In this document: positions 35,692-45,055 of the stretch, piece by piece
Layout: each line of letters opens with the position of its first letter
Numbering within the stretch: position 1 is the first letter of the stretch
Assembly (NCBI RefSeq): GCF_001279775.1
Contig: NZ_LGDG01000229.1
Coordinates: 10,131 to 74,130, forward strand
DNA length: 64,000 nucleotides
Source of the DNA: Streptomyces sp. MMG1533
GTDB taxonomy: Bacteria; Actinomycetota; Actinomycetes; Streptomycetales; Streptomycetaceae
Reading direction: 5' to 3'
Made by a program: the position numbers and the translations under genes
Notes under the pieces: model-generated
The model's database searches: none
The model's input: only the letters and a program-made list of their open reading frames with translations
Told to the model about the DNA's origin: nothing

Positions 35692-36762
35692 TCAGGGCCC
35701 CGGTGCCGGCCGGTCGCCCTTGTACGCCGCTCTCAGTACGCCCAGGGCGTCCGCCACGCCGACCGGCCGCGGGTTCGGGTACGCCTGGCCGGTCACCTCG
35801 CGGGCCGCCACCGTCAAGTCGGCTTCTGCCAGGCCGAGTTCGGCGAGGGAACGGGGTGCGCCGAGGCGACCGGCCAGTTCCCACAGGGCGAGCGGGACAT
35901 CGTCGCCGTCCAGGGCCCGGCCGAGCGCCGTCATGGCCTCGGGCGCGGCGGGCGCGTTGTGGGCGAGGGCGTACGGCAGGACCACGGTGTGGGTCTCGGC
36001 GTGCGGCAGCCCGAAGGTGCCGCCGAGGACGTGGCACAGCTTGTGATGCAGGCCCATGGTGGTCGCACCGAGTGCGGCACCGCAGAGCCAGGCTCCGTAG
36101 AGGGCACGGCCGCGGGCGTCCAGGTCCCCTGGATCGGCCGCCACGTCGGTCAGCGCACCCGCCATGGCCCGTGCGCCCTCCTCGGCCATCAGCGACACCA
36201 GCGGCGAGGCGTCCGGCGCGTACAGTGCCTCGGCCGCGTGCGCCACCGCGTTGATGCCGCTGGTCACGGACAGGCTCACCGGGAGCGACAGGGTGAGCTC
36301 GGGGTCGTAGACGACGCTGCGCGGCAGGACCGACGGATCACGGCCGGTGCGTTTGGCGCCGTGTTCGGTCAGGCCCCAGACCGGGGTCATCTCGGAGCCC
36401 GAGTAGGTCGACGGCACGGCGACCAGCGGCAGCCCGGTGCGCAACGCGATCACCTTGCCGAGGCCGATGGCGGAGCCGCCGCCGACCGCCACGCAGCCGT
36501 CGGCGCCGACTGCCCGGGCGACCTCTACGGCCCGGTCGGCGACCTCCGCGGGAACGTGCATACGGGCCTCGGTGTGCAGCCCGGCACAGGCGCCGCCCAA
36601 CGCGTCCGCGACGGCCCGGGCCGTCCGGGCGCCCCGTGGCCCGCTGACCACCAACAGCCGCCGCAGCCCGAGCCGTTCGGCCTCGTCCGGGGTCGCGGTG
36701 ACCGAGGCGCCGGGCCGCAGGACGACCCGCATGGGCTGGGCCTCGTAGGCGAACTCCCTCAT
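35692..36762 (-). CDS. maleylacetate reductase (iron-containing alcohol dehydrogenase family)
   Basis: 356 residues. The family features are GADGCVAVGGGSAIGLGKVI (NAD(P) site), PSTYSGSEMTPVWGLTEHGA, and the metal-binding stretch MGLHHKLCHVLGGTFGLPHA, then ETHTVVLPYALAHN. It reduces maleylacetate to 3-oxoadipate with NAD(P)H, the last step in hydroxyquinol and chlorocatechol breakdown. ATG 36762 overlaps the TGA of the upstream intradiol dioxygenase (ATGA), so the two are coupled and act in sequence: hydroxyquinol to maleylacetate to 3-oxoadipate. Confidence 0.93.
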   Translation of the reverse strand: MREFAYEAQPMRVVLRPGASVTATPDEAERLGLRRLLVVSGPRGARTARAVADALGGACAGLHTEARMHVPAEVADRAVEVARAVGADGCVAVGGGSAIGLGKVIALRTGLPLVAVPSTYSGSEMTPVWGLTEHGAKRTGRDPSVLPRSVVYDPELTLSLPVSLSVTSGINAVAHAAEALYAPDASPLVSLMAEEGARAMAGALTDVAADPGDLDARGRALYGAWLCGAALGATTMGLHHKLCHVLGGTFGLPHAETHTVVLPYALAHNAPAAPEAMTALGRALDGDDVPLALWELAGRLGAPRSLAELGLAEADLTVAAREVTGQAYPNPRPVGVADALGVLRAAYKGDRPAPGP

Positions 36763-37628
36763 GAGCGCACCGGGTCGAGTACGAGGTCGAAGCGCGCGTG
36801 CCGGAAGGGGTTCGGGACGCCGAACTCCCGCGCCTGGGACGGGTCGTCGGTTTCGGTGAAGTCCTGGACCAGGCTCTCCTTGACTGCGAACACGGCGTCC
36901 GAGTCGAGGTGGTCGCTGCCCGCCACGAAGATGTGCGTGGTGACCGGCGCATGCCCTTCACCCGAGGCGATGAAGTGGATGTGGGCCGGGCGGTAGGGGT
37001 GTCGGCCCGTGGCCCGAAGGAGGTCCCCGACGGGGCCGTCCGTGGGGATCGGGTACGGGCTGGGCACGCAGGTGCGGAACCAGAAGCGCCCCCCGCCGTC
37101 CGCCGTGAACAGGCCTCGCCCGTTGCCCGGGGGCTGGATCTCCGGCTGCTGGACGTCGTAGTAGCCCTCGGCGTTCGCCTGCCAGACGTCGAGGACCGCG
37201 CCCGGCAGCGGGGTGCCGTCCCGGGACAGCACGCGCCCGCTGACCACGCACGGCTCGCCGCCGCCGACCAGGTCGATGTCTGCGCCGAGTGCGCGGACCG
37301 GGGACTCGGTCATGTGGAAGGGGCCGAGCACCGTCGACTCCGTCACGCCTCCCCGTCCGTCGCTGTTGATCGTCTCGACGAGCATCGAGATGCCGAGCAC
37401 GTCCGAAAGGAGGACGAACTCCTGCCGGGTGTCCGTGCATGCCTGCCCGGTCGCCGTCAGGAATCCGACGGCCCTCTCCCATTCCGTCATGGTCGGCCGG
37501 GTCTCGCGGACGAAGGCGTGCAGATGGCGGGTGAGGGCGGCGAGCAGCTCGCGCAGCCGGGGGTCGGCCGTGCCCTCGATGCTGTCGACCACCGCCTCGG
37601 TGAGGCGGGTGGTGAATTCGGTGGTCAT
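36759..37628 (-). CDS. intradiol ring-cleavage dioxygenase (hydroxyquinol 1,2-dioxygenase-like)
   Basis: 289 residues. An N-terminal helical dimerisation domain (LRELLAALTRHLHAFVRETR; WERAVGFLTATGQACTDTRQ) precedes the catalytic beta sandwich. Likely iron ligands: Tyr in AEGYYDVQ, Tyr in GRHPYRPAHIHF and two His in PAHIHF. The block VLGPFHMTESPVRALGADI is typical of hydroxyquinol enzymes. ATG 37628 is chosen; the frame upstream is open but repetitive and lacks a ribosome site. First gene of the operon with maleylacetate reductase. The hydroxylase that makes hydroxyquinol (e.g. from resorcinol) is not in the window. Confidence 0.9.
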   Translation of the reverse strand: MTTEFTTRLTEAVVDSIEGTADPRLRELLAALTRHLHAFVRETRPTMTEWERAVGFLTATGQACTDTRQEFVLLSDVLGISMLVETINSDGRGGVTESTVLGPFHMTESPVRALGADIDLVGGGEPCVVSGRVLSRDGTPLPGAVLDVWQANAEGYYDVQQPEIQPPGNGRGLFTADGGGRFWFRTCVPSPYPIPTDGPVGDLLRATGRHPYRPAHIHFIASGEGHAPVTTHIFVAGSDHLDSDAVFAVKESLVQDFTETDDPSQAREFGVPNPFRHARFDLVLDPVRS

Positions 37629-37764
37629 CCCACCACTCTCCTGGATGGCGCGACTGTTTCCTCGGGCGTTCTTCCGGGCGTCCTTTCGGCCGTTCCCTCG
37701 GCCAGCCCCTGGGCCGTACCTGAAGGTCTTCCCCTCCGTTCCCGTCAGATGCCCGAGGATCCGC

Positions 37765-37806
37765 CGCACCGCCCCGGTCGGCAACCGCACCGCCCCGGTC
37801 GGCAAC
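37765..37806. repeat. perfect 21-base tandem duplication
   Basis: Two identical 21-base units, 37765-37785 and 37786-37806 (CGCACCGCCCCGGTCGGCAAC), in the 648-base gap between the dioxygenase and the MFS gene. In the minus frame it would encode LPTGAVR twice, but no protein start supports translation. Confidence 0.85.
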
Positions 37807-37860
37807 CGCTCAGCGTCCTCGGTGGCCACGGCAGACGTGGCAGAGGCGCCAGAGGCGGCA

Positions 37861-37931
37861 GGCGTGGCCCGAATTCCTTGGGCTGGAGCACGTCCGCGAT
37901 TCCACTGAGCGGGACGGAATCGGGCCACGCC
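37861..37931. promoter_or_regulatory. long imperfect inverted repeat upstream of the hydroxyquinol operon
   Basis: GGCGTGGCCCGAATTCC (37861-37877) is complementary to GGAATCGGGCCACGCC (37916-37931) apart from one extra A, with a 38-base spacer that contains another GATTCC (37898-37903). It lies about 230 bases before the dioxygenase start. It may be a looping operator, a strong hairpin, or the terminal repeats of a small element. The rest of 37629-38276 shows no gene. Confidence 0.6.
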
Positions 37932-38050
37932 CTGCGGGACAATCCGTCGGCGACGAGCCGAATGCGCAGGTCACAGCGCTAGCGGGAGCCGTCTCACCAG
38001 ACTGCTCAGCACCTTGGGCCCCTTTTTCCGCGCACTTCATTGATTGTACC

Positions 38051-38062
38051 GACCGCTAGGTC
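38051..38062 (+). promoter_or_regulatory. TetR-type operator-like dyad upstream of the MFS gene
   Basis: GACC-GCTA-GGTC at 38051-38062, flanked by TACC and TATTTTACCGGTC, is a short dyad in an AT-richer stretch 215 bases before the MFS start. TetR regulators of efflux pumps often bind ACCGACC...GGT-like sites. No regulator gene is adjacent in the window. Confidence 0.4.
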
Positions 38063-38276
38063 TATTTTACCGGTCAGCCGCACCGGAGCTGCAGACGGGA
38101 GGCACGTATGCCGGCGCTTGCGACCGCCACGCACTGCCCCCGGGTCCCGCTCTTCCCGGACCAGTAGCCGCTCTCGCCGGTGTGACCGGCAGGAGCCGAT
38201 CACGCGCCGGACGTCCCCCACGCCGCCTGGACCAGAGCCACTCTCCGCATCTCCGCTCACCCACGGAAGGCCGCCG

Positions 38277-39734
38277 ATGTCCCAGACAAAAACCCCTCCC
38301 CCGCAGACGCAGGAGGGATCCCGCTCCACCTCGCGCAACGTGCTCGTCGTCATCGCCCTCGTGTGGACCGTCCAACTGGTCGCGCTCATGGCCGCGTTGT
38401 CCGGCATCGCACAGGCCGAGGTCGCGATCCACTTCCGGACCACCGAGATCGCCTGGTTCACCCTGATGACCCTGCTGACAGGGACGTTCTTTCTGCCCTT
38501 CGCAGTCAAGGCCGCGGCCCTCTTCGGCAAGAAGCGCGTCCTGCTCGTCGCCACCGGTCTGGGCTTCGTCGGCGACCTGATCGCCGCCGTCGCCACCGAC
38601 TACCGCACCCTGCTGATCGGGCGCGGCATCGCGGGCATCTACGCCGCCACCGCCCCGCTCGCCTACGCGATCACCCGCGACGTGTTCCCCCGCCGCTGGG
38701 TCGGACTCGCCAGCGGGATCCTCGCCGGCGGTGTCGGCCTCGTCGCCTTCGGCGGGCCGTTCCTGTCCGGCTGGCTCCTGGACGACTACGGCTTCCGCGG
38801 CGTTCTGTGGTTCATGGCCATCAGCACCGCCGTAAGCTTCCTGCTGGTGGCCGCCTTCGTGCCCGAGAGCCCGATTCGCGCGGCGGGCGGCCGGATGGAC
38901 TGGATCGGCGGAATCCTCCTCGGCGGAGGGGTCACGGCGATCGTCTACGCCATCGGCCAGGGATCACACTGGGGCTGGGACAGCGGCAAGTTCGCCACCT
39001 GGGTCGCCGGGGCGCTGATCACACTGGTCGTCTTCGTGCTCGTCGAGCGCCGGGTCGCCGAACCGCTGTTCCCGCCGGCCATGACACGGCGTCGTCCGGT
39101 GTGGACCGTCCTGCTGGCCACATCCATCGCGGCCGGCTCACTCAGCGCCGTCGGCGTGGTGATACAGCTGCTGATACTGATGCCGAACATCCCCACCATC
39201 TCCGAGGGCCTGGGCTGGTCCGGAACCCGGAACGCGATCGTCACGAGCCCCATCAGCGCCATGATCATCGTGGCGGCCGTCGGCACCGGTCTGCTCGCCC
39301 GCCGGGTGGATGCGCGCATCATCCTGGGCACCGGCTCCGCGCTCACGGTCCTCGGTTACGGCATCGGCACCCAGCTGCACCACAACGCCCAGCAGATCGT
39401 GGGGATGGGTCTGATCGCGGGGCTGGGCACGGGCATCGTCATGGCCATCGTGCCCATCATGATCATCGAGGTGGTCACCCCCGAAGAGCAGGCACTGGCC
39501 AACGGCGTCCAGACACTCGGCCAGGGCGTCGCACAGATCGTCGTCTCCCAGTTGGCCTTCGTCGTGATGGCCCAGCACGGGGCCGTCCTCAAGGGCACTC
39601 AGTTCTATCTCGACACCGGCTTCACCAACGGGCTCTGGCTGGTCGTCGGATGCTGTGCCGTGGGCACGATGCTGGTTCTCCTGATCCCCAGGGCCAAGCG
39701 CCTCGACGAGGCCGAGGTCGGCCAGGCAGCCTGA
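38277..39734 (+). CDS. MFS transporter, DHA2-like (about 14 membrane helices)
   Basis: 485 residues with about fourteen hydrophobic segments. MFS hallmarks: the loop 2-3 region (FAVKAAALFGKKRVLLVATG), helix 4 (LLIGRGIAGIYAATAPLAYA), and the antiporter-type motif C region (LAGGVGLVAFGGPFLSGWLL). The long extracellular segment and later helices fit the 14-TM DHA2 group, usually drug or aromatic-compound exporters. ATG 38277 follows CGGAAGG. It diverges from the hydroxyquinol operon, so transport of an aromatic substrate is plausible but unproven. It ends tail to tail with a purU remnant. Confidence 0.88.
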   Translation: MSQTKTPPPQTQEGSRSTSRNVLVVIALVWTVQLVALMAALSGIAQAEVAIHFRTTEIAWFTLMTLLTGTFFLPFAVKAAALFGKKRVLLVATGLGFVGDLIAAVATDYRTLLIGRGIAGIYAATAPLAYAITRDVFPRRWVGLASGILAGGVGLVAFGGPFLSGWLLDDYGFRGVLWFMAISTAVSFLLVAAFVPESPIRAAGGRMDWIGGILLGGGVTAIVYAIGQGSHWGWDSGKFATWVAGALITLVVFVLVERRVAEPLFPPAMTRRRPVWTVLLATSIAAGSLSAVGVVIQLLILMPNIPTISEGLGWSGTRNAIVTSPISAMIIVAAVGTGLLARRVDARIILGTGSALTVLGYGIGTQLHHNAQQIVGMGLIAGLGTGIVMAIVPIMIIEVVTPEEQALANGVQTLGQGVAQIVVSQLAFVVMAQHGAVLKGTQFYLDTGFTNGLWLVVGCCAVGTMLVLLIPRAKRLDEAEVGQAA

Positions 39735-39748
39735 CCCCGGCGTTCGCC

Positions 39749-40027
39749 TCACGGCACCGGCCGTGGCCGCTTCCCGTCGCCCGCCCCGTGGGTCGGGGAC
39801 GTCCGAAGCGGCAGGCCGGTCCCGTGGGGAACCACCGGCAACTCCTGGTCGAGGGCGTCGAGGCCCGACCCGCATGAAGAAGTGGCCGTCGCGGCGGTCG
39901 CCGAACTGCTGGTTGTCGATGATGTCGCTGCTTGCCCGACCAGGAACCGCGAGACGGCAAGGACGATGCCGGGAGCCTCGGGGCAGTCGAGGGTGAGGAC
40001 GTGCTCGACATTCGGTGACGTGCCCAT
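39749..40027 (-). pseudogene. purU: purU (formyltetrahydrofolate deformylase) remnant, frameshifted and truncated
   Basis: ATG 40027 overlaps the soxG stop (TGATG), the position purU normally takes in sarcosine clusters. The first residues, VEHVLTLDCPEAPGIVLAVS, then RFLVGQ, match the N-terminal ACT domain of PurU. After that the original frame is lost; the next frame continues with SDIIDNQQFGDRRDGHFFMR and VG, which is the rest of the ACT start. The catalytic formyl-transferase domain (about 200 residues) is absent, replaced by text unlike PurU up to 39749. So a small indel plus a large 3' deletion inactivated it. Confidence 0.8.
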
Positions 40028-40665
40028 CAGGGCACCTCCGGGCCGTCGTACTCGGTCATCGCGTCGAGGAGCCAGCGCGCCAGGTAGTCGGCGAACGAGG
40101 ACCGTGGGAACAGCCGGTACGTCGGCAGGTCGTCGACCTGCCAGAGCAGCACCGCGACAGGGCCCACCGTGGTCGACACCGCCCGGCCGGGACCGAAGAC
40201 CCGGGGATGCAGGTCCAGCGGGCAGCCCTTCTCCAGTACCTGCCGGGCGGCCGGGCCGCTGAGCTCCAGCGTGGTGCGGTTCGCCGAGACGTCCACGACC
40301 GAGCCCGGGTCTCCTCCGAGTGCCTTCCGCAACTCGGCGGCGACGGCGGTCTCTTCGGCCTGGGACAGCACGAGCCACTCGTCGGGGGCGAGCCAGAGCA
40401 CCGTGTGGGGGCCGGACGTCGAGGTGTCGCCGCACTGCTGCGGGAGCGGCGCCCCGACGGCCTTCTCGATGCGGTCGGCCGCTTCGGAAGCGGGGTCGAC
40501 GCGCAGGTTCACCATGGTGACGAACGGCCACTCGGTCAGCGTGACGCCGCGGGCGCCCGTGACGCCGCGGGCGCCCGTGACGGCGGCGGCGCGCATCCGC
40601 TCTTCCAGATGTGCCAGCGGGCTGCGGCGCAGGTGCACCGGGCCGGCCTCGGTCAGCTCAGCCAT
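40027..40665 (-). CDS. soxG: sarcosine oxidase gamma subunit
   Basis: 212 residues. Family blocks: MVNLRVDP near residue 51, [17 protein letters not shown] and [34 protein letters not shown], then [20 protein letters not shown]. SoxG is a structural subunit related to the GcvT fold that packs on SoxA. A 15-base tandem duplication near the N-terminus gives [11 protein letters not shown], probably in a loop. ATG 40665 overlaps soxA by 8 bases. It is the last intact gene of the operon; the downstream purU is broken. Confidence 0.92.
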   Translation of the reverse strand: MAELTEAGPVHLRRSPLAHLEERMRAAAVTGARGVTGARGVTLTEWPFVTMVNLRVDPASEAADRIEKAVGAPLPQQCGDTSTSGPHTVLWLAPDEWLVLSQAEETAVAAELRKALGGDPGSVVDVSANRTTLELSGPAARQVLEKGCPLDLHPRVFGPGRAVSTTVGPVAVLLWQVDDLPTYRLFPRSSFADYLARWLLDAMTEYDGPEVP

Positions 40666-43531
40666 CTCGCTTGGTCCCTTCGGGGTCGTAGAGGACGAAG
40701 TCGGCCACCTCGACGGGCACCAGATCGTCGCCCACCGGGGCGAGCAGGGTCTCGCCGATCCTGGCCCGTCCGTCGGCCACGAGGGCGAGGGCGAAGGGGC
40801 GGCCGAGGGCCGGGCTGTGGTAGCTGGAGGTGACGTGGCCGAGCATCGGCACCGGCCCGGCCTCCGGGGTGATCGGCACGTCCGGCGCGACGAGTTGGGT
40901 GCCCTCGGGCAACCGGGTCGTGCGGTCGGCCGGCAGCAGGCCGACGAGCTGCTTGCGGTCGGTGCGGGCGGTGTCGGCGCGGGCGTAGGACCGCTTTCCG
41001 ATGAAGTCCTTCTGCTTGGAGACGACCCAGGACATGCCCGCGTCCTGCGGGGTGACGGTGCCGTCGGTGTCCTGGCCGACGATGATGTAGCCCTTCTCGG
41101 CCCGCAGGACGTGCATGGTCTCGGTGCCGTACGGGGTGATGCCGTACGGCTGTCCGGCCTCGTGCACCTGCTCCCAGACGGCGAGGCCGTACCACGCGGA
41201 GACGTTGATCTCGTAGGCGAGTTCGCCGGAGAAGGAGATCCGGCAGATGCGGGCCGGGACACCGGAGGCCAGGGTGGTCTCGCGGAAGGCCATGAAGGGG
41301 AACGCCTCGGCGGACAGGTCGACTTCGGGCGCGAGCTGGGCGACGACCTCGCGTGACTTGGGGCCGACGACCGCGATCGTCGTCCACTGTTCGGTCACCG
41401 AGGTGCAGTGGACGTCGAGTTCGGGCCACTCGGTCTGCAGCCACTCCTCCAGCCAGTCCAGGACGCCTGCGGCGCCCCCGGTCGTGGTGGTCATGAAGTA
41501 GCGGTTGTCGTCGAGGCGCAGCGTCACACCGTCGTCGAAGATCATGCCGTCGGGCTTGCACATCACGCCGTAGCGGGCGAGGCCGGGCTTGAGCTTCTTG
41601 AAGGCGTTGGTGTAGATGCGGTTGAGGAACTCGCCCGCGTCCGCGCCCCAGAGCTCGATCTTGCCGAGGGTGGAGGCGTCCATGACCGCCACCCCCTCAC
41701 GGGCCGCGCGGCACTCGCGGGCCACGGCCGTGTCCATGTCCTCACCGGGCAGGGGGAAGTACCAGGGGCGCTTCCACTGCCCGACGTCCTCGAACTCCGC
41801 GCCGTGGGCCACGTGCCAGCTGTGGATGGAGGTGGTCCGCTCCGGATCGAACAACTCGCCGCGCTCACGTCCCGCCAGGGCGGCGAACGCCACCGGTGTG
41901 TACGGCGCCCGATAGGCCGTGGTGCCGATCTCTCCCAGTGAACCGCCGAGGGCTTCGGCGATCACCCCGATCGCGTTGACGCCGGACGTCTTGCCCTGGT
42001 CGCCCGCCGTGCCGAGCGAGGTGTAGCGCTTGACGTGCTCGACACCGCGCATGCCGGCGCCGGTGGACCGCCAGACGTCGGCGACGGTGACATCGCGCTG
42101 CAGGTCGACGAAGTGGGTGTCCCAGGTGCCGGGTTCGCCTTCGAGGGCGGGCACCAGCCACAGGGCGCGCACCGGGCCCGAGCCCTGGGCATCACCGGAG
42201 GGCGGTGCGGGCACGGGGACCGGGAACCCGGCCTCCGTCGCGGCCCGTGCACCGGCCCGCGCCCCCTCGCCCAGACAGCCGTCGAGATCGTACGTCCCGC
42301 GGGCGGCACCGACGACCTGCTGGTCCCGTACGGTGCCGTCGGGGACGAAGGCGACCAGGTCCTCGTCCCAGCGGAGCTTGCCCTGGCGCTGGCTGTGCAG
42401 GTGCACCACCGGGCTCCAGCCGCCGGAGACGGCGAGCAGGTCGCAGTCGAACGACTGTGGTGCGCCGGTGAGTTGACCGTCGGCATCGAGGGCCTGGACG
42501 GTGACGGCGGCCAGTCGGCCCTCCCCCGCCGTGTCGACCACCGCGCTGCCCGTCAGCACCCGCACCCCCGTCGCCACGGCGACCTCGGCGGCCCGGTGGG
42601 ACAGCCCGGGGCGCGCGTCCACGACGGCGGCGATGTCGATCCCGGCGGCGTGGAGGTCGGCGACCGTGTCATAGGCGCTGTCGTTGGTCGTGCTCACCAC
42701 GGCCCGCGAACCCGGGGCCACGGCGTACCGGTTGAGGTACGTACGCACGGCCGCGGCGAGCATCACCCCGGGTCGGTCGTTGCCGGCGAAGACCAGCGGA
42801 CGCTCGTGCGCGCCGGTCGCCAGGACCACCTGGCGGGCCCGGATGTGCCACAGCCGCTGGCGCGAGACGCCCGCGGAGGCGTCGGGGGCGCCGGCTCCGA
42901 GATGGTCGGTGCGCCGCTGCAGGGCCAGCACGTAGTTGTCGTCGTACGAGCCGAAGGCCATGGTGCGTTGCAGTACGACGACCTCGGGGGCGGAGTCGAG
43001 CGCGGCGCGGACGTCGGCGACCCACGTCAGGCCGGTCTGCGCACCCGAGAGCAGCGAACCGCCGGGCTCGGGCTGGTCGTCGACGAGGATCACGCGGGCT
43101 CCGGAGCCGGCGGCAGCCGCGGCGGCAGCGAGCCCGGCCGGTCCGGCGCCGACGACCAGGACGTCGGTGTGCACGTACTTCTTGTCGTAGACGGCGGGGT
43201 CGGCGCCCGGGTCGAGCCGGCCCATCCCGGACAGCGTCGTGACGGACAGGCCGTCGTACAGCTCCACCGCCGTCGCCGGCAGCATGCCCTCCGAGTACGA
43301 ACCGCCGATCTGCAACAGGGCGTTGGGCTCCTCGACGCCCGCGGCGACGATGCCGCGCGGGCGGCCGCGGTAGATCGACGGAGCGACCTCGACGAGTCCG
43401 TTCGCCAGCATCGCCGAGGCGACGGTGTCTCCGGGGTGCCCGGTCAGTTCCCGCCCGTCGAGGGTGAATCGCAGCACGGCGCCGCGGTCGACGCGGCTCC
43501 CTTGCCGCAGCCGGAAGTGCTGGTCGGTCAT
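40658..43531 (-). CDS. soxA: sarcosine oxidase alpha subunit
   Basis: 957 residues, the usual size. Order of domains: N-terminal ferredoxin-like fold (about 20-100, [18 protein letters not shown]), NAD-binding Rossmann domain [20 protein letters not shown] (about 125) with [15 protein letters not shown], a second dinucleotide segment, and a C-terminal GcvT-like folate domain (about 590-957). With SoxB, D and G it oxidises sarcosine to glycine, passing the methyl group to tetrahydrofolate and making H2O2. ATG 43531 overlaps soxD (ATGA). Confidence 0.96.
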   Translation of the reverse strand: MTDQHFRLRQGSRVDRGAVLRFTLDGRELTGHPGDTVASAMLANGLVEVAPSIYRGRPRGIVAAGVEEPNALLQIGGSYSEGMLPATAVELYDGLSVTTLSGMGRLDPGADPAVYDKKYVHTDVLVVGAGPAGLAAAAAAAGSGARVILVDDQPEPGGSLLSGAQTGLTWVADVRAALDSAPEVVVLQRTMAFGSYDDNYVLALQRRTDHLGAGAPDASAGVSRQRLWHIRARQVVLATGAHERPLVFAGNDRPGVMLAAAVRTYLNRYAVAPGSRAVVSTTNDSAYDTVADLHAAGIDIAAVVDARPGLSHRAAEVAVATGVRVLTGSAVVDTAGEGRLAAVTVQALDADGQLTGAPQSFDCDLLAVSGGWSPVVHLHSQRQGKLRWDEDLVAFVPDGTVRDQQVVGAARGTYDLDGCLGEGARAGARAATEAGFPVPVPAPPSGDAQGSGPVRALWLVPALEGEPGTWDTHFVDLQRDVTVADVWRSTGAGMRGVEHVKRYTSLGTAGDQGKTSGVNAIGVIAEALGGSLGEIGTTAYRAPYTPVAFAALAGRERGELFDPERTTSIHSWHVAHGAEFEDVGQWKRPWYFPLPGEDMDTAVARECRAAREGVAVMDASTLGKIELWGADAGEFLNRIYTNAFKKLKPGLARYGVMCKPDGMIFDDGVTLRLDDNRYFMTTTTGGAAGVLDWLEEWLQTEWPELDVHCTSVTEQWTTIAVVGPKSREVVAQLAPEVDLSAEAFPFMAFRETTLASGVPARICRISFSGELAYEINVSAWYGLAVWEQVHEAGQPYGITPYGTETMHVLRAEKGYIIVGQDTDGTVTPQDAGMSWVVSKQKDFIGKRSYARADTARTDRKQLVGLLPADRTTRLPEGTQLVAPDVPITPEAGPVPMLGHVTSSYHSPALGRPFALALVADGRARIGETLLAPVGDDLVPVEVADFVLYDPEGTKRDG

Positions 43532-43824
43532 CGGTTCCCTCCGGCCTGGGGCAGTTCGGGGCGGGGCTCGTCGAGCCGGTAGGAGGTCAGCACCTCGTAG
43601 GTGGCGGTGTCGCGCAGGACGTTGAACCAGCGGCGGCAGCCGGTGCTGTGCATCCACCGCTCTGCGAAGGGGCCCTTGGGGTTGTCGCGGTAGAAGACGT
43701 ACTCGGCCCACTGCTCGTCGGTGAGGTCGGCCGGGTTCTCGGGGTAGGGGACGTGGGCCTGTCCCCCGTAGTGGTACTCGGTCTCGTCCCGCGGTCCGCA
43801 CCAGGGGCAGCTGATCAGCAGCAC
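43528..43824 (-). CDS. soxD: sarcosine oxidase delta subunit
   Basis: 98 residues. The N-terminal zinc knuckle [20 protein letters not shown] has the Cys-x2-Cys and later His ligand of SoxD, and the C-terminal third holds [20 protein letters not shown] with another Cys. Zinc holds this small subunit in the heterotetramer. GTG 43824 is the start, 10 bases after soxB. It is coupled to soxA by ATGA. Confidence 0.95.
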   Translation of the reverse strand: MLLISCPWCGPRDETEYHYGGQAHVPYPENPADLTDEQWAEYVFYRDNPKGPFAERWMHSTGCRRWFNVLRDTATYEVLTSYRLDEPRPELPQAGGNR

Positions 43825-43834
43825 GGTGTCCTCC

Positions 43835-45055
43835 TCAGTGGGCCACGGCCGCGGCGCCGTGCTCGTCGATCAGGGCGCCCGTCGCAAAACGTTCGAGGGC
43901 GAAGGGGGCGTTCAGCGGATGCGGCTCACCCGTGGCGATGGTGTGCGCGAAGGCCCAGCCGGCGGCCGGGGTGGCCTTGAACCCGCCGGTGCCCCAGCCG
44001 CAGTTGACGTAGAGGTTCTCCACCGGGGTGGTGCCGATGATCGGGGACGCGTCCGGGGTGACGTCGACGATGCCGCCCCAGGTCCGCAGCACGTGCGCGC
44101 GGGCGAAGACGGGGAACAGCTCGACGGCGGCGGCCATCTGCTGCTCGATCACGTGGAAGGAGCCGCGCTGCCCGTAGCCGTTGTACGAGTCGACGCCCGC
44201 GCCCATCACCAACTCGCCCTTGTGGGCCTGGGAGACGTAGACGTGCACGTGGTTCGACATGACGACCGTCGGGTGCACCGGCTCGTGCAGCTCGGACACC
44301 AGCGCCTGCAGCGGATGCGACTGGATCGGCAGGCGGAATCCGGCCCGCTCGGCCAGCACGCCGCTGTGCCCGGCGGCCGCGAGTCCGACCCGGCCTGCGT
44401 GGATACGACCGCGGTTGGTCTCGACGCCCACGACCCGGTCGCCGTCCTTGAGGAAGCCGGTGACCTCGCAGCCCTGGATGAGGTCGACACCCAGCTCGTC
44501 GGCCCTGCGGGCCAGCGCCCAGGCGACGTGGTCGTGCTTGGCTATGCCGGCCCGTGGCTGGAAGGTGCCGCCGAGGACCGGGTACCGGGTGCGCGGCGAG
44601 AGGTTGACGATCGGGCAGACCTCGCCGACCTGGTCCGGTGTGAGCCACTCGGCGTCGACGCCGTTGAGACGGTTGGCGTTGACGCGGCGCATGCCCTCGC
44701 GGACGTCCTGCAGGGTGTGCGCGAGGTTGAGGACGCCGCGCTGGCTGAACAGGAAGTCGTAGCCCAGCTCCTCCGGCAGCCGCTCCCACAGCTTGAGCGC
44801 GTGCTCGTAGATCGCCGCGCTCTCGTCCCACAGGTAGTTGGAGCGGATGATCGTGGTGTTGCGGGCCATGTTGCCGCCCGCCAGCCAGCCCTTCTCCAGG
44901 ACGGCGACGTTGGTGATGCCGTGGTTCTTGGCCAGGTAGTAGGCGGTGGCCAGGCCGTGGCCGCCCGCGCCGATGATGACGACGTCGTACGAGGAGCGCG
45001 GCTCGGGGTTGCGCCAGAGGAAGTCCGGATGCTCCGGCAGCGGCGTGCTGGTCAT
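43835..45055 (-). CDS. soxB: sarcosine oxidase beta subunit (catalytic flavoprotein)
   Basis: 406 residues. FAD site [20 protein letters not shown] at about 25; [20 protein letters not shown] is the typical SoxB loop. [17 protein letters not shown] carries the His that binds FMN covalently in this family. The C-terminal [20 protein letters not shown], then FKATPAAGW completes the DAO fold. The enzyme oxidises sarcosine at FAD and passes electrons to FMN and oxygen. ATG 45055 overlaps the glyA stop (ATGA). Confidence 0.96.
   Translation of the reverse strand: MTSTPLPEHPDFLWRNPEPRSSYDVVIIGAGGHGLATAYYLAKNHGITNVAVLEKGWLAGGNMARNTTIIRSNYLWDESAAIYEHALKLWERLPEELGYDFLFSQRGVLNLAHTLQDVREGMRRVNANRLNGVDAEWLTPDQVGEVCPIVNLSPRTRYPVLGGTFQPRAGIAKHDHVAWALARRADELGVDLIQGCEVTGFLKDGDRVVGVETNRGRIHAGRVGLAAAGHSGVLAERAGFRLPIQSHPLQALVSELHEPVHPTVVMSNHVHVYVSQAHKGELVMGAGVDSYNGYGQRGSFHVIEQQMAAAVELFPVFARAHVLRTWGGIVDVTPDASPIIGTTPVENLYVNCGWGTGGFKATPAAGWAFAHTIATGEPHPLNAPFALERFATGALIDEHGAAAVAH

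Noticed and set aside
37629..37928. N-terminal extension of the intradiol dioxygenase (389 codons in total)
   Set aside because: The extra 100 residues are repetitive and basic, include the 21-base duplication, and lack a ribosome site; ATG 37628 gives the normal family length.
42035..43582. 515-codon open frame antisense to soxA
   Set aside because: Shadow of the sarcosine oxidase alpha gene, with low-complexity Gly/Val text.
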